A stretch of 64,000 bases of DNA from NCBI RefSeq assembly GCF_009734425.1, contig NZ_CP046455.1, positions 744,001 through 808,000 on the forward strand. Reading direction: 5' to 3'. The notes under the pieces were generated by a model. The model worked only from the letters and a program-made list of their open reading frames with translations. It searched no databases and had not been told where the DNA came from. The position numbers and the translations under genes were made by a program. Shown in pieces: positions 31,882-41,385 of this stretch; the first letter of the stretch is position 1; each line of letters begins with the position of its first letter. Origin of the DNA: Corynebacterium occultum (lineage in GTDB: Bacteria; Actinomycetota; Actinomycetes; Mycobacteriales; Mycobacteriaceae).

Positions 31882-34119
31882 CTACCCCGGCTTCTCATCC
31901 ACGATCACCTCGGTGATGCGGTGCAGGGTGAAGCGGTGTGCCGAACCACTCACCGGGTCCACCGCATCCACCTGACCCCCGCCCACCTTGATCGGCCGGA
32001 CCACACGCTGCACCGCCACACCCTGCTTATCGACGAACCCGAGGGTCACAGTCCGTCCCGCCCGTGCCGCGGCCTGCAGCACGGGCAGGGGATCGTTCAG
32101 GGGTGCCCCCGGTTTTTCGGCATCTTCGGCCCGCCTGATGGCGGCGACAGCAGCCCTGATCCGGGTTTCATCCAGGGGCTGCGGCCGGATAGTGGGGCGC
32201 GTCTTCACATTCACCCTGGCCGCAGGTGGGCGGATGTCCAGGCTGGCCCCACTGGTGTCCTCGGCCACCGCGTGGATCCCCTGCTCCCTCAGGGCAGCGA
32301 TGACCCGGGCCAGGGGAGCCTGGGCGATCACGATGGTCGGGGCGATCTGGCGCAACCCCAGCAGCTCTGCGGCAGGGGAGTTGCCTACCTGGGCCATCAC
32401 CGCCGGATCATCACAACGCAGGTAGCTCATCGCAGGCCCACCCCGCAGGGTGCCGTGACGGCGGGCGACATCATCAATCAGGTAGCTGATGGACTGTGGC
32501 ACCTCACCCAGGGAATGATCACTGAGGAAGTCCTTGAGATCTTCCGAACTCCGACCGGTGTCCATGGCGCGGCGGAGGGAGTTTTCCGTGACCCGGTAGA
32601 TGCTGGCCAGTCCGGCGGACTCCAATTCCGCCAGCAGATCCAGCTCCGCCTGCAGCTCACGCGGCAGGGGACCCGGCGCCATGATCGTCATGTCCGCCTG
32701 GGGAATCACCTTCTCCACGGTGCCCGGGGTGATCTCAGCGGCGATCTCCGCCGGATCCTCACCCGCCACCAGGGCGCGGAGCACCGAGGTGGCCACCCCA
32801 CCGGAGAGCGCACCGATCCAACGGGCCTCGGCCAGCAGCTCCTGAGCCATGGTGGTACCGATCCGCAGGGCCGCCACGGGGGCTGAGAAATGCAGATCCG
32901 CCAGCACCTCATCCTCACTCAGGGCGGTGCCGATGGCGGGGCGGGTCAGTTGGGAGCACAGCAGGCGACGGGTCTCCGGGAGATGTTCCCGACGTGAGTT
33001 CTCCGAAAGCAGGCGGTCCTCCTCCTGCCAGGTGTCCCAGGTGGAGGTCCACCAGCCGCGCAGCAGCAGGGACCAGCGAGTAGCCAGATCCGCATCCAGC
33101 CACTCCTCAACAGCTGGGGTGGGTGCCAGATGATCGCCGCTCTCACCTGCCGGCTCCCCGCGACCCAGCAGACCCGCGGCCTCACCCAGGCACACCAGGC
33201 GGATCAGATCTGCCTCGGAAAGGTCCAGGTCCCGCGCCAGTTTCGTGGCCGCCCGAACCCCGACATCACCATCCTTGAGCAGGGCCACCGGCTGGGCACC
33301 CAGCAGATCAATCAGCTGGTGCAGCTGGCGGGCCACCTCCAGACCGGCCGCCGCCCCGGACTGATCCGCCCGGGTCTGGGCCCGGGCATCCGGTTGCCCC
33401 GCCGCAAACCTGGGGGAGGGGAGCAGCGGTACCTCCAGCTCCCCCTCCCCCCGCATGATGCGTCGGATGTTCAGCGGCAGACCGACGGTCTCTGCATCAA
33501 TGCGGGTGAGTAGGCCGGCGGCAATCAACTGGGGGATCGGCCGGGTGGGATCCGCATCCGGGGCGGCATCCCGGGTCAGCCCACGCCCCCCGGAGTTATT
33601 GAGGGTGTCCAGCACCTTCCGCTGGCGCAGATCCAACTCCGCCAGGAGCTCCCCGATCCGGGCGGCGGAGAGTCGGCTTTCATCGGCCGCGGGGAGCAGC
33701 TGCCAGTCCGCCGGCAGGGATGTCATGGCTTCGGCCACCAGCTGCAACCGGCCCTCGCCGAAGAGCAACGCCCGTTCCCGCAGACCCTGGATCGCCTCCT
33801 CGATGAGCCCACCGGGGGCATCAGGGCTCCGGGACTGGAACTCCTTCACCACTTCGGGGGCACTCACCGGATGAAGTTCCGCCCCCACGTCAGCTGCCGC
33901 CTCCAGGACCGCCAGATGCAGGGCATCCAGGGTCCGCACCGCCCGGGACACTGAGGCGCGAAGCCTTAAACGTGCAGCTAGGGGGCCGAAACCAGGAGGA
34001 AGGGGAAGGACCGCATCGGGGCGGGAGCGCAGAATAACTGCCAGCTGTTCATCCTCCAGATGGGAGAGCCAGCTCCGGAAATCTTCGTCACCAGGGCCCT
34101 GAGAGCGGGAATTTTTCAT
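31882..34119 (-). CDS. Helicase-associated domain protein (Rv0862c-like) with WYL-like C-terminus
   Basis: The 745-aa protein has a conserved N-terminal region (FRSWLSHLEDEQLAVILRSR), a long winged-helix and alpha-rich middle, and a C-terminal beta domain of about 60 residues (AGRTVTLGFVDKQGVAVQRV) resembling a WYL/SH3-like domain. It belongs to the family annotated as helicase-associated or XPB/Ssl2-like N-terminal domain proteins, always next to XPB in actinobacteria. It may regulate or target the XPB helicase; that is inference from context. It carries no helicase motifs itself. Confidence 0.78.
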   Translation of the reverse strand: MKNSRSQGPGDEDFRSWLSHLEDEQLAVILRSRPDAVLPLPPGFGPLAARLRLRASVSRAVRTLDALHLAVLEAAADVGAELHPVSAPEVVKEFQSRSPDAPGGLIEEAIQGLRERALLFGEGRLQLVAEAMTSLPADWQLLPAADESRLSAARIGELLAELDLRQRKVLDTLNNSGGRGLTRDAAPDADPTRPIPQLIAAGLLTRIDAETVGLPLNIRRIMRGEGELEVPLLPSPRFAAGQPDARAQTRADQSGAAAGLEVARQLHQLIDLLGAQPVALLKDGDVGVRAATKLARDLDLSEADLIRLVCLGEAAGLLGRGEPAGESGDHLAPTPAVEEWLDADLATRWSLLLRGWWTSTWDTWQEEDRLLSENSRREHLPETRRLLCSQLTRPAIGTALSEDEVLADLHFSAPVAALRIGTTMAQELLAEARWIGALSGGVATSVLRALVAGEDPAEIAAEITPGTVEKVIPQADMTIMAPGPLPRELQAELDLLAELESAGLASIYRVTENSLRRAMDTGRSSEDLKDFLSDHSLGEVPQSISYLIDDVARRHGTLRGGPAMSYLRCDDPAVMAQVGNSPAAELLGLRQIAPTIVIAQAPLARVIAALREQGIHAVAEDTSGASLDIRPPAARVNVKTRPTIRPQPLDETRIRAAVAAIRRAEDAEKPGAPLNDPLPVLQAAARAGRTVTLGFVDKQGVAVQRVVRPIKVGGGQVDAVDPVSGSAHRFTLHRITEVIVDEKPG

Positions 34120-34170
34120 GGTATGAGGAACTTGAACCCTTCTTAAGTTACTTTTTGTGCCGGTATTTGA

Positions 34171-34183
34171 CAGAATAGGGCTT
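34171..34183 (+). promoter_or_regulatory. Leaderless promoter -10 before the small conserved gene
   Basis: CAGAAT at 34171-34176, then 7 bases and ATG 34184. No ribosome site is present. Confidence 0.4.
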
Positions 34184-34378
34184 ATGGCAAACGTTGAGAA
34201 GAAGGGCTATGTCGATCCGGGCTGGCCGAAGCAGGTCCCGGGTGGCGGACATGTAGTCACCGAAATTAACTCCCTCCTCGCCGGAGCTTCCAGCCCCTAT
34301 GGCGATGACATCGTATTCCCGGTTCCCCATGAGGCGACCGGCTACGTCCACCCCTACACCCGCTTAAGCCGGGACTGA
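34184..34378 (+). CDS. Small conserved protein of unknown function (Rv0863-like)
   Basis: The 64-aa protein (ending in ATGYVHPYTRLSRD) contains a Gly/Pro-rich GWPKQVPGGGHVVTEI. A small gene of this kind lies at the same place in corynebacterial and mycobacterial genomes beside the XPB cluster. No function is known. It is divergent from the helicase-associated gene and is followed 9 bp later by a strong hairpin. Confidence 0.68.
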   Translation: MANVEKKGYVDPGWPKQVPGGGHVVTEINSLLAGASSPYGDDIVFPVPHEATGYVHPYTRLSRD

Positions 34379-34387
34379 CCTTTTCAG

Positions 34388-34436
34388 CAGATATCCCCGC
34401 CCCACCGGAATTCTCCCGGTGGGGCGGGGATATCTG
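34388..34436. terminator. Long perfect hairpin between the small gene and rpf1
   Basis: CAGATATCCCCGCCCCACCGG pairs with its exact complement around a 7-base loop (a 21-bp stem; the arm is quoted in part). It can stop rightward transcription; a weak T-rich tail (TCTCTG) follows. Confidence 0.65.
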
Positions 34437-34473
34437 TCTCTGTGGTCCCGTGTTGAAGGACTCCAGCCCACGC

Positions 34474-34513
34474 AAAAACCGGATCCGAACCCCCTCTGGG
34501 GGCTCAGATCCGG
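34474..34513 (-). terminator. Terminator of rpf1
   Basis: Read leftward, CCGGATCTGAGCCCCC pairs with GGGGGTTCGGATCCGG around AGA, and is followed by TTTTTG. Confidence 0.8.
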
Positions 34514-34531
34514 CTGCAGGTACCAGCGGAC

Positions 34532-35305
<774 letters not shown>

Positions 35306-35449
35306 TGTCGATGTTCAGTTTCAATGAGCGGCTATTTCCGCCGCTCTGACGGGTTATCGTGCACATCTTCCGGGGCCCGTCCGACGCTCAGACAGGGTTA
35401 GGCGTTAGCGTCGGCGGGGATCATTCCCCTTGTGCCTGCCGACCACAAT

Positions 35450-35476
35450 AACGTTTTATAACGTTTGAGTCACGTT
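35450..35476. repeat. Three ACGTT repeats spaced about one helical turn apart
   Basis: AACGTT at 35450 and 35460 and CACGTT at 35471 lie 10 and 11 bp apart upstream of the rpf1 riboswitch. Read on the rpf1 strand they are AACGT-type direct repeats, suggesting a dimeric or multimeric regulator site. Confidence 0.45.
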
Positions 35477-35547
35477 AAAGGCGCGGAATGATTCCTAAAG
35501 GGGAAAAGGGGGAATAACGGCGCAGGTCAAAGCGTTATGGAAACGGG

Positions 35548-35563
35548 TGTGATTTGTATCTCA
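35548..35563. promoter_or_regulatory. GlxR (CRP-type) site candidate
   Basis: TGTGATTTGTATCTCA matches the TGTGA-N6-TCACA pattern with one change. It lies between rpf1 and the cold-shock gene and could serve either promoter. Confidence 0.5.
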
Positions 35564-35605
35564 TGCGTGATTTTTGTGCTTCAGGGGGGTGGTTATCCCG
35601 GGGTG

Positions 35606-35611
35606 TATAAT
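35606..35611 (+). promoter_or_regulatory. -10 box of the cold-shock gene
   Basis: A perfect TATAAT preceded by TG, 82 bp upstream of the GTG start. No clear -35 box at the usual distance. Confidence 0.5.
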
Positions 35612-35692
35612 CACTGCTTCATGTCATTCAAGGAATCGCCTGCGGCAAAGATCTTCCGCCGCGCTGATTCATAGAGAAAGCGGTGAGATCAA

Positions 35693-36079
35693 GTGCCGAT
35701 TGGCAAGGTGAAGTGGTACGACGCCGGTAAAGGCTTCGGTTTTGTCTCTAACCCGGGGGACGAGGACGTCTACGTGGGCAAGCAGGTGCTGCCGGAGGGC
35801 GTTGAAGAACTCCACCCCGGTCAGCGCATTGAGTTTGATTTCGCGGCAGGTCGTCGGGGCCCCCAGGCGCTCCGCGTCCGGGTACTGGAGGAACCGAAGG
35901 CACGCCGTCCCCAGCACAAGTACCAGCCGGAGGAACTGCACAGCATGATCTCGGACCTGGTGACCCTGCTTGAGCTCAAGGTGCAGCCGGATCTGCGTTC
36001 GGGTCGTTACCCGGAGCGTAAGGCCGGCCACCAGGTGGCGGAGATCCTGCGGGCCGTGGCCCGCGAACTCGACGTCTGA
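35693..36079 (+). CDS. cspB: Cold-shock domain protein with C-terminal extension (CspB-type)
   Basis: The 128-aa protein has a cold-shock domain in residues 1-65: [15 protein letters not shown] (RNP1 region) and [11 protein letters not shown] (RNP2). A basic alpha-helical C-terminal region of about 60 residues ([20 protein letters not shown]) follows, as in the mycobacterial CspB. It is expected to bind single-stranded RNA and DNA. The start is GTG 35693. The long leader from TATAAT (about 75 nt) is common for cold-shock mRNAs. Confidence 0.85.
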   Translation: MPIGKVKWYDAGKGFGFVSNPGDEDVYVGKQVLPEGVEELHPGQRIEFDFAAGRRGPQALRVRVLEEPKARRPQHKYQPEELHSMISDLVTLLELKVQPDLRSGRYPERKAGHQVAEILRAVARELDV

Positions 36080-36107
36080 CCCCCAAGAGGGGTTCACGTC
36101 AGCCCAG

Positions 36108-36659
36108 CTAATTCTCCACGGCCTCGCCCTGGGTGTTGAGGGACCAGACGACGCTCAAGGGAGTTTCCTCCCCATCAGCGTCCGTGCCAATCATCACGGC
36201 GGACACCTCAACCACCACCAGGCGGGGCCGTTCTGCATTCCCTTCTTCGACCGGATCCACCGACCCGGGGATCTCCGCGCTGTCCGCGTCATAACCGGCA
36301 TGCAGGATCTGGTCATTGGCGGCCGGATCATCGTAGATGCTCAGCAGGGACCACTCCCCGCGGTGCACCTCCTCGGGGATCTCCAGCTCCAGGGTCTCAC
36401 CGGGGCCGACCTCAAGGGCGGGGATATCACCCTCCTCACACTCGGTGCCCGGCTCACAGGCGAGGTAGGGGAGAAGTTCAATCTCCTGCTCGCCGACCCG
36501 GGCGGTGAGGGAGATCTCCGCCGGTTCTGGTCCGGGACGGTTATTCCACCAGGTCTGCACCAGCACAGAGGCGACCACCACGATCACCACGGCGATGATC
36601 AGGGTGAGCACCCGCAGCAGTGACTTCTTCTTGGCTTTCTTAGGACTGACCATGATCAT
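36108..36659 (-). CDS. DUF2771-like single-span membrane protein
   Basis: The 183-aa protein has a basic N-terminus (SPKKAKKKSLLR), one membrane helix at about residues 15-37, and an extracytoplasmic acidic domain with a cysteine pair (LACEPGTECEEGD). It resembles the corynebacterial DUF2771 family, function unknown. It follows the glutaminyl cyclase gene by 5 bp in the same direction; ATG 36659 or 36653 may be the start. Confidence 0.65.
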   Translation of the reverse strand: MIMVSPKKAKKKSLLRVLTLIIAVVIVVVASVLVQTWWNNRPGPEPAEISLTARVGEQEIELLPYLACEPGTECEEGDIPALEVGPGETLELEIPEEVHRGEWSLLSIYDDPAANDQILHAGYDADSAEIPGSVDPVEEGNAERPRLVVVEVSAVMIGTDADGEETPLSVVWSLNTQGEAVEN

Positions 36660-36664
36660 CCATC

Positions 36665-37453
36665 CTAGGCGGAGGGTACGAAACGAACCTCGTAGAGGTC
36701 CGGCCAGCGTTTACCGCCCAACAGGAAGCTCCCATTATCCAGGTGGGCGATGCCGTTGAGGACGTGGTTGGGGTCCGGGGTGGCGTTATTGGGCAGGTTG
36801 GCGGCGTCAATGACGGCGGTGACCTCCCCGCTCAGGGCGTCGATACGCATGATCTCGGTGCTCAGGAAAACATTGGCGTAGACCTCATCTCCCACGCACT
36901 CCAGCTCATTGAGCCCCTCCACGGGCACACCCTCCAAGGTGACCCGAGTTTGTTCGCGGAGCTCAAAGGTCTCCGGATCAAGGCGGGAGAGAGCGGCGGA
37001 ACCATCAGAGAGCAGCAGCTCATCCTGGCGGGAGCAGATTCCCCAGCCTTCGGTGCTGAGGGGGTAGCGGCCCAGCTCCGCCAGGCTTCCGGCATCGCGC
37101 CGGATGGCAACCCCGTCCTGCCAGGTCAGCTGCCAGAGGTCCGCTCCGGCCACGGTGACGCCCTCCCCGAAGAAAGCGGGGTCCAGGTCCACGGACTGCA
37201 GTTCCTCACCCTCAGGGGTGACGCGGTAGAGCCGGGACTCACCCACCATTCCGGTGGCCACCAGCAGATTGCCCTGCTCATCCACCTCCAGACCCTGGGT
37301 GAAACTCCGCTCATCGAAGGGGTGCACCTGGATGATCTCCGGTTCCAGGTACTGCACCCCGGTTTCGGCCGGGGTGGCGGCACCGGAGGCGCAGGAACTG
37401 AGCATCGGGAGCAGGCTCAGGGCAGCAAGAATTTTAGGCATGTGCAGGGGCAT
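36665..37453 (-). CDS. Glutaminyl-peptide cyclotransferase (glutamine cyclotransferase) lipoprotein
   Basis: The 262-aa product has a short signal peptide with lipobox (LPMLSSC) and a five-bladed beta-propeller: FDERSFTQGLEVDEQGNLL, WQDGVAIRRD, LNELECVGDEVYANVF, and DPNHVLNGIAHLDNGSFLLG, all typical of the plant-type glutaminyl cyclases. These enzymes convert N-terminal glutamine to pyroglutamate. ATG 37453 is chosen because CATTAT ends 7 bases before it (leaderless); open frame continues upstream to 37477. Confidence 0.82.
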   Translation of the reverse strand: MPLHMPKILAALSLLPMLSSCASGAATPAETGVQYLEPEIIQVHPFDERSFTQGLEVDEQGNLLVATGMVGESRLYRVTPEGEELQSVDLDPAFFGEGVTVAGADLWQLTWQDGVAIRRDAGSLAELGRYPLSTEGWGICSRQDELLLSDGSAALSRLDPETFELREQTRVTLEGVPVEGLNELECVGDEVYANVFLSTEIMRIDALSGEVTAVIDAANLPNNATPDPNHVLNGIAHLDNGSFLLGGKRWPDLYEVRFVPSA

Positions 37454-37490
37454 GTTAACCATAATGCCGCAGGACATGGATAATAGGGGC
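37454..37490. promoter_or_regulatory. Divergent leaderless promoters for the cyclase and DUF3027 genes
   Basis: Leftward: CATTAT (complement of 37461-37466) sits 7 bases from ATG 37453. Rightward: GATAAT (37479-37484) sits 6 bases from GTG 37491. Both mRNAs would start at their start codons within 40 bp. Confidence 0.5.
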
Positions 37491-38189
37491 GTGTCCCGTC
37501 AACGTCAACGTAATCCCCGAAGGAAAAACACCAACCCGCTTCTCGACGCCCGCGCCATCCAGGTCGCGAGAGGCTCGCTGGAGGAACTCGGCGATGGTGA
37601 GGTCGGAGAACACATCGGAGTGTCGATGTTGGGCCCTAATGTGGCCACCCACCGTTTCCAGGCAGCAGTCCCCGGCTATCACGGCTGGGAATGGAATGCC
37701 GTGCTGGCCTGTGCCGAAGGTTCCCGCCACGTCACCGTCAATGAAGTAGCCCTGGTGCCCGCCCACGAGGCGCTGCAGGCACCTGATTGGGTGCCCTATG
37801 AGGAAAGAGTCCGCCCGGGTGATCTCGGCCCCGGAGACCTCATGCCGCCGATGCCCGGCGATGAACGCCTGGACAAGGTTGAGGGGCGCTACCGGATCAG
37901 CCGCCATGGCCTGGAGGAGGCCCGCCACCGCTGGCACACCGGGGACTATGGCCCCACCTCCGAATTTGCGGAGAAAGCCGCCCTGCACTGCCGTAGCTGC
38001 GCCTTCTACCTCAAGGTGGAGGGAGCCATCGGGGAGAACTTCGGGGTCTGTGCCAATGAATATTCCGCCGATGGTCACCTGGTGCACGCCACCTATGGCT
38101 GCGGCGCCCACTCCGAAACCCCGCCCACCCCGAGCCAGGGGGAGGAGCCACCGAGCGCCTTCGACGATGAGCTCCCCGTCGACTACTAG
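37491..38189 (+). CDS. DUF3027 zinc-binding-like protein
   Basis: The 232-aa cytoplasmic protein has a basic N-terminus (MSRQRQRNPRRK) and a conserved core (GWEWNAVLACAEGSRHVTVN). The C-terminal cysteine/histidine cluster HCRSCAFYLKV, FGVCANEYSADGH and YGCGAHSE defines DUF3027 and suggests a bound metal. The function is unknown. The start is GTG 37491, from the leaderless promoter. It ends 3 bp before a convergent gene. Confidence 0.8.
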   Translation: MSRQRQRNPRRKNTNPLLDARAIQVARGSLEELGDGEVGEHIGVSMLGPNVATHRFQAAVPGYHGWEWNAVLACAEGSRHVTVNEVALVPAHEALQAPDWVPYEERVRPGDLGPGDLMPPMPGDERLDKVEGRYRISRHGLEEARHRWHTGDYGPTSEFAEKAALHCRSCAFYLKVEGAIGENFGVCANEYSADGHLVHATYGCGAHSETPPTPSQGEEPPSAFDDELPVDY

Positions 38190-38192
38190 CTT

Positions 38193-38894
38193 TTAACTCA
38201 GATCGGTGGCCTGCTCCCAGCGCCAGGCCTCCACCTCCAGGTGGGTCGGCGGAATCCGCTGGGGCAGCGGTCGGGGAGTCACGATGGAGCCGTACTCCAG
38301 CCAGCCGGAGACCTTGCAGAGTCCACTCAGCGGGTTGAGCACCCAGACCTCCCCGCGCCGCAGTGGCGGCATGGTGAAGCCGGCCGGGTAATGGATCAGC
38401 TGCAGACCATGCTCCAGCAGATGGGCCACCACCTCATCCAGCATCAGTGAAGGGGTGAGGAGTGGGTGATCGCTGACATGCACATTGGCGCCCTCGAGCA
38501 ACACCAGGGGGGCGGTGATGGTGGAGATGATCTGCCCAGACTCATCCAGCAGCACCGAATCCCCGGCCCCGCCCCGTCGGATCCGGGAGAGCTGGGTGAG
38601 GATCCAACCGCGGTCCCCACCCGGCTGGTGGGGATGCTGGCGCTGATCCGGGGTGCCGGCGGCATCCATGATGATCTCACTGCCCCGGTCTTCCATGGGG
38701 CGAAGATCCACCGTGAAGGTGCCCGGTCGGGACGTCAGCACAACGCGATGTACACCGGGCCCGGAGGCGCGGAGCTTTTCAATCAGCTCTTCTTCCTGGG
38801 CTGGGCTAAAGTCTTCTTGTCGATGCAACATCGCTAGGAGCGTCTCGAAGTGGGCGACCCGGCGGTCCTTAACCGTAAAATCAAAGGTAACCAT
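38193..38894 (-). CDS. Conserved corynebacterial protein, possibly a degenerate class-IV aminotransferase-like fold
   Basis: The 233-aa protein has LLDESGQIISTITAPLVLLE and GEVWVLNPLSGLCKVSGWLE, which resemble the C-terminal half of aminodeoxychorismate lyase/branched-chain aminotransferase proteins (class IV). The PLP lysine and glutamate expected in that family are not visible, so it may be a non-catalytic relative. I would not assign a reaction. ATG 38894 or GTG 38897 is the start, with GAGGG upstream. Confidence 0.6.
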   Translation of the reverse strand: MVTFDFTVKDRRVAHFETLLAMLHRQEDFSPAQEEELIEKLRASGPGVHRVVLTSRPGTFTVDLRPMEDRGSEIIMDAAGTPDQRQHPHQPGGDRGWILTQLSRIRRGGAGDSVLLDESGQIISTITAPLVLLEGANVHVSDHPLLTPSLMLDEVVAHLLEHGLQLIHYPAGFTMPPLRRGEVWVLNPLSGLCKVSGWLEYGSIVTPRPLPQRIPPTHLEVEAWRWEQATDLS

Positions 38895-39042
38895 CACAAC
38901 TTCCCTCTTGAACTGGAATTCTCAAGGTAGCACCACCTGTGATTTTGCTCAGTAATGTGCTGAATTTTTTTGAGAAACGGGGGTGTGAGTGGGACTCTTA
39001 GACGGTGAATTACCAGTTCATTATTGATATGGAGATCTCCGG

Positions 39043-40506
39043 ATGACCCAACGCCTGGACGAATCAACCGCTGCCAAACCATCGGGTGGCGCGCTTGACC
39101 GTTACTTTAAAATCTCGGAACGGGGTTCCACGCTCGGCACTGAGGTCCGTGCCGGTGTCGTGACCTTCTTCGCGATGGCCTACATCGTGATTCTGAACCC
39201 CCTGATCCTCGGCACCGCTGAGGACAGTGCCGGCAACACCCTGGGCATCCCCCAGGTCGCCGCCGCCACGGCCCTGGCCGCCGGCGTGATGACCATCGCC
39301 TTCGGCCTGATCGCCCGCTATCCCTTCGGTATCGCCACCGGCCTGGGACTGAACACCCTGGTCGCGGTGACCCTGGTCGCCGGTGAAGGCCTGACCTGGC
39401 CGGAAGCCATGGGCCTGGTGGTCCTGGATGGCATCGTCATCGTCATTCTGGCGGTCTCCGGTTTTCGAACCGCCGTCTTCCGTGCCATCCCACCGGCCAT
39501 GAAGGCCTCCATCGGTGTGGGCATCGGCATGTTCATCGCCATGATCGGTCTGGTCGACGCAGGGTTTGTCACCCGCGTCCCGGATGCCGCGATGACCACC
39601 GTCCCGGTGCAGCTGGGTGACGGCGGATCCATCAACGCCTGGCCCACCCTGGTCTTCATCATCGGTCTGATCATCTGCGGCACCATGGTCGTCCGCAAGA
39701 TCCGCGGTGGACTCTTCATCGGCATCCTCGCCACCACCATCATCGCCATGATCGTCGAGGCCGTCGTCGGGGCAGGTTCCTCCGCGGAGAACCCGGGCGG
39801 CTGGTCCCTGGCGGTTCCGGCGCTGCCCACCTCCTTCGGTGGTCTGCCTGACCTGTCCATCGTCGGTGATGTCAACCTCTTCGGTGCCTTCACCCGCATC
39901 GGCGTCGTCGCCGCCACCATGCTGGTGTTCACCCTGGTGTTGGCCAACTTCTTCGACGCCATGGGAACCATGACCGCCCTGGGCAAGCAGGGCAACCTGG
40001 TCGATGAGAACAATGAGCTGCCCGACATGAAGAAGTCCCTGGTGGTTGAGGGTGCCGGCGCCATCGTCGGTGGTGTCACCTCATCGTCTTCTGCCACCGT
40101 CTTCGCGGACTCCGCCGCCGGTGTCGGGGATGGTGCCCGCACCGGTCTGGCCAATATCGTCACCGGTGTCCTCTTCCTGCTGGCGATGTTCCTGACCCCG
40201 CTCTATGAGGTCGTCCCCATCGAGGCCGCCGCCCCGGTCCTGGTCATCGTGGGTGCCATGATGATGGCCCAGGTCATCGACATCGACTTCTCCAAGTTCC
40301 ACATCGCCCTGCCCGCCTTCCTGACCATCGTGGTCATGCCGATGACCTACTCCATCGCCAACGGCATCGGCGTCGGTTTCATCGCCTTCACCCTGATGAC
40401 CGTCGCCGCCGGCAAGATCCGCGAGGTCCACTGGATCATGTGGCTGATCTCCGCCCTCTTCGTCGTCTACTTCGCGATGGACCCGATCATGGCTCTGCTG
40501 GGCTAA
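39043..40506 (+). CDS. NCS2-family purine permease (AzgA/PbuG type)
   Basis: The 487-aa membrane protein has 12-14 expected helices and matches the guanine/hypoxanthine/xanthine group: GTEVRAGVVTFFAMAYIVIL at the N-terminus, ATGLGLNTLVAV, and NFFDAMGTMTALG later, which carry conserved substrate residues. It imports purine bases with protons. The gene has GGAG 8 bases before ATG 39043, inside the palindrome GGAGATCTCC. Expression is probably independent of the following gene (40-bp gap). Confidence 0.88.
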   Translation: MTQRLDESTAAKPSGGALDRYFKISERGSTLGTEVRAGVVTFFAMAYIVILNPLILGTAEDSAGNTLGIPQVAAATALAAGVMTIAFGLIARYPFGIATGLGLNTLVAVTLVAGEGLTWPEAMGLVVLDGIVIVILAVSGFRTAVFRAIPPAMKASIGVGIGMFIAMIGLVDAGFVTRVPDAAMTTVPVQLGDGGSINAWPTLVFIIGLIICGTMVVRKIRGGLFIGILATTIIAMIVEAVVGAGSSAENPGGWSLAVPALPTSFGGLPDLSIVGDVNLFGAFTRIGVVAATMLVFTLVLANFFDAMGTMTALGKQGNLVDENNELPDMKKSLVVEGAGAIVGGVTSSSSATVFADSAAGVGDGARTGLANIVTGVLFLLAMFLTPLYEVVPIEAAAPVLVIVGAMMMAQVIDIDFSKFHIALPAFLTIVVMPMTYSIANGIGVGFIAFTLMTVAAGKIREVHWIMWLISALFVVYFAMDPIMALLG

Positions 40507-40532
40507 TTTTCCGCCCTGGGAGCACCGCCCTC

Positions 40533-40545
40533 TAGCATGGGGGGT
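40533..40545 (+). promoter_or_regulatory. Leaderless promoter -10 for the SpoU methyltransferase
   Basis: TAGCAT at 40533-40538 ends 7 bases before GTG 40546. There is no Shine-Dalgarno sequence. Confidence 0.4.
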
Positions 40546-41385
40546 GTGATCCGCATCGAAGACCCCGCCGACCCCCGCCTGGACGATGTCCGCAATCTCA
40601 ACCACTCCGATAACCGCCCCGATCTACCGGGTGGCAAAGGACTGGTGATCGCGGAAGGCCCCCTGGTGGTGGGTCGGCTTTTCGCTTCCCGCTTCCCGGT
40701 GCGTGCCCTGGTGGGCTTCCCCGCCAAATTGGAGAGCTTCCTCGCCGAACCCGCGAACCGGGCGGCAGTGGGGGAGACCCCGGTCTATGCCGTGGACCGT
40801 GCCACCCTCGCCGAGGTCGCCGGTTTCGACATGCACCGCGGGTTGCTCGCCGCCGCTGAGCGGGTCGAGGAAACCCCCGTGGCGGAGATCCTGGAGAGCG
40901 CACGCACCGTGGTGGTGCTCGAGGGCGTGGGTGACCACGAGAACATCGGCTCCCTCTTCCGCAACGCCGCCGGCATGGGCGTGGATGCCCTGCTCTTCGG
41001 CAACGGCTGTGCGGACCCCCTCTACCGCCGCGTGGTGCGGGTATCCATGGGACATGTCCTGCGCACCCCCTTCGCCCATTTCGGCGGCACCTACACCACC
41101 TGGCAGCGCGAATTGGAGGAACTCCGGGCGGCCGGCTTCCGCCTGGTGTCCCTGACCCCTGATGCCAGCGCCGCCCACCTCGCTGATGCGCTTGTCGACG
41201 CCGCGGGCCGGCCCTGGGACAAGATCGCCCTGCTCGTGGGTGGGGAAGGCCCCGGCCTGACCGAACACGCCATGCGGGCCACCGATATCCGGGCCCGGAT
41301 CCCCATGGCCCCGGACACCGACTCCCTCAACGTGGCCACCTCAGCGGCCATCGCCTTCTACGAAAGACAGCGCTCCCTGCGTTAA
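40546..41385 (+). CDS. TrmH/SpoU-family RNA 2'-O-methyltransferase
   Basis: The protein of about 279 aa has an N-terminal RNA-binding L30-like domain (KGLVIAEGPLVVGRL) and a SpoU catalytic knot: VVVLEGVGDHENIGSLFRNA (motif 1), KIALLVGGEGPGLTE (motif 2) and RIPMAPDTDSLNVATSAAIA (motif 3). It methylates rRNA or tRNA ribose; the exact nucleotide is unknown. GTG 40546 is preferred over ATG 40537, which overlaps the -10 box. The 3' end overlaps the next convergent gene by 4 bp. Confidence 0.86.
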   Translation: MIRIEDPADPRLDDVRNLNHSDNRPDLPGGKGLVIAEGPLVVGRLFASRFPVRALVGFPAKLESFLAEPANRAAVGETPVYAVDRATLAEVAGFDMHRGLLAAAERVEETPVAEILESARTVVVLEGVGDHENIGSLFRNAAGMGVDALLFGNGCADPLYRRVVRVSMGHVLRTPFAHFGGTYTTWQRELEELRAAGFRLVSLTPDASAAHLADALVDAAGRPWDKIALLVGGEGPGLTEHAMRATDIRARIPMAPDTDSLNVATSAAIAFYERQRSLR

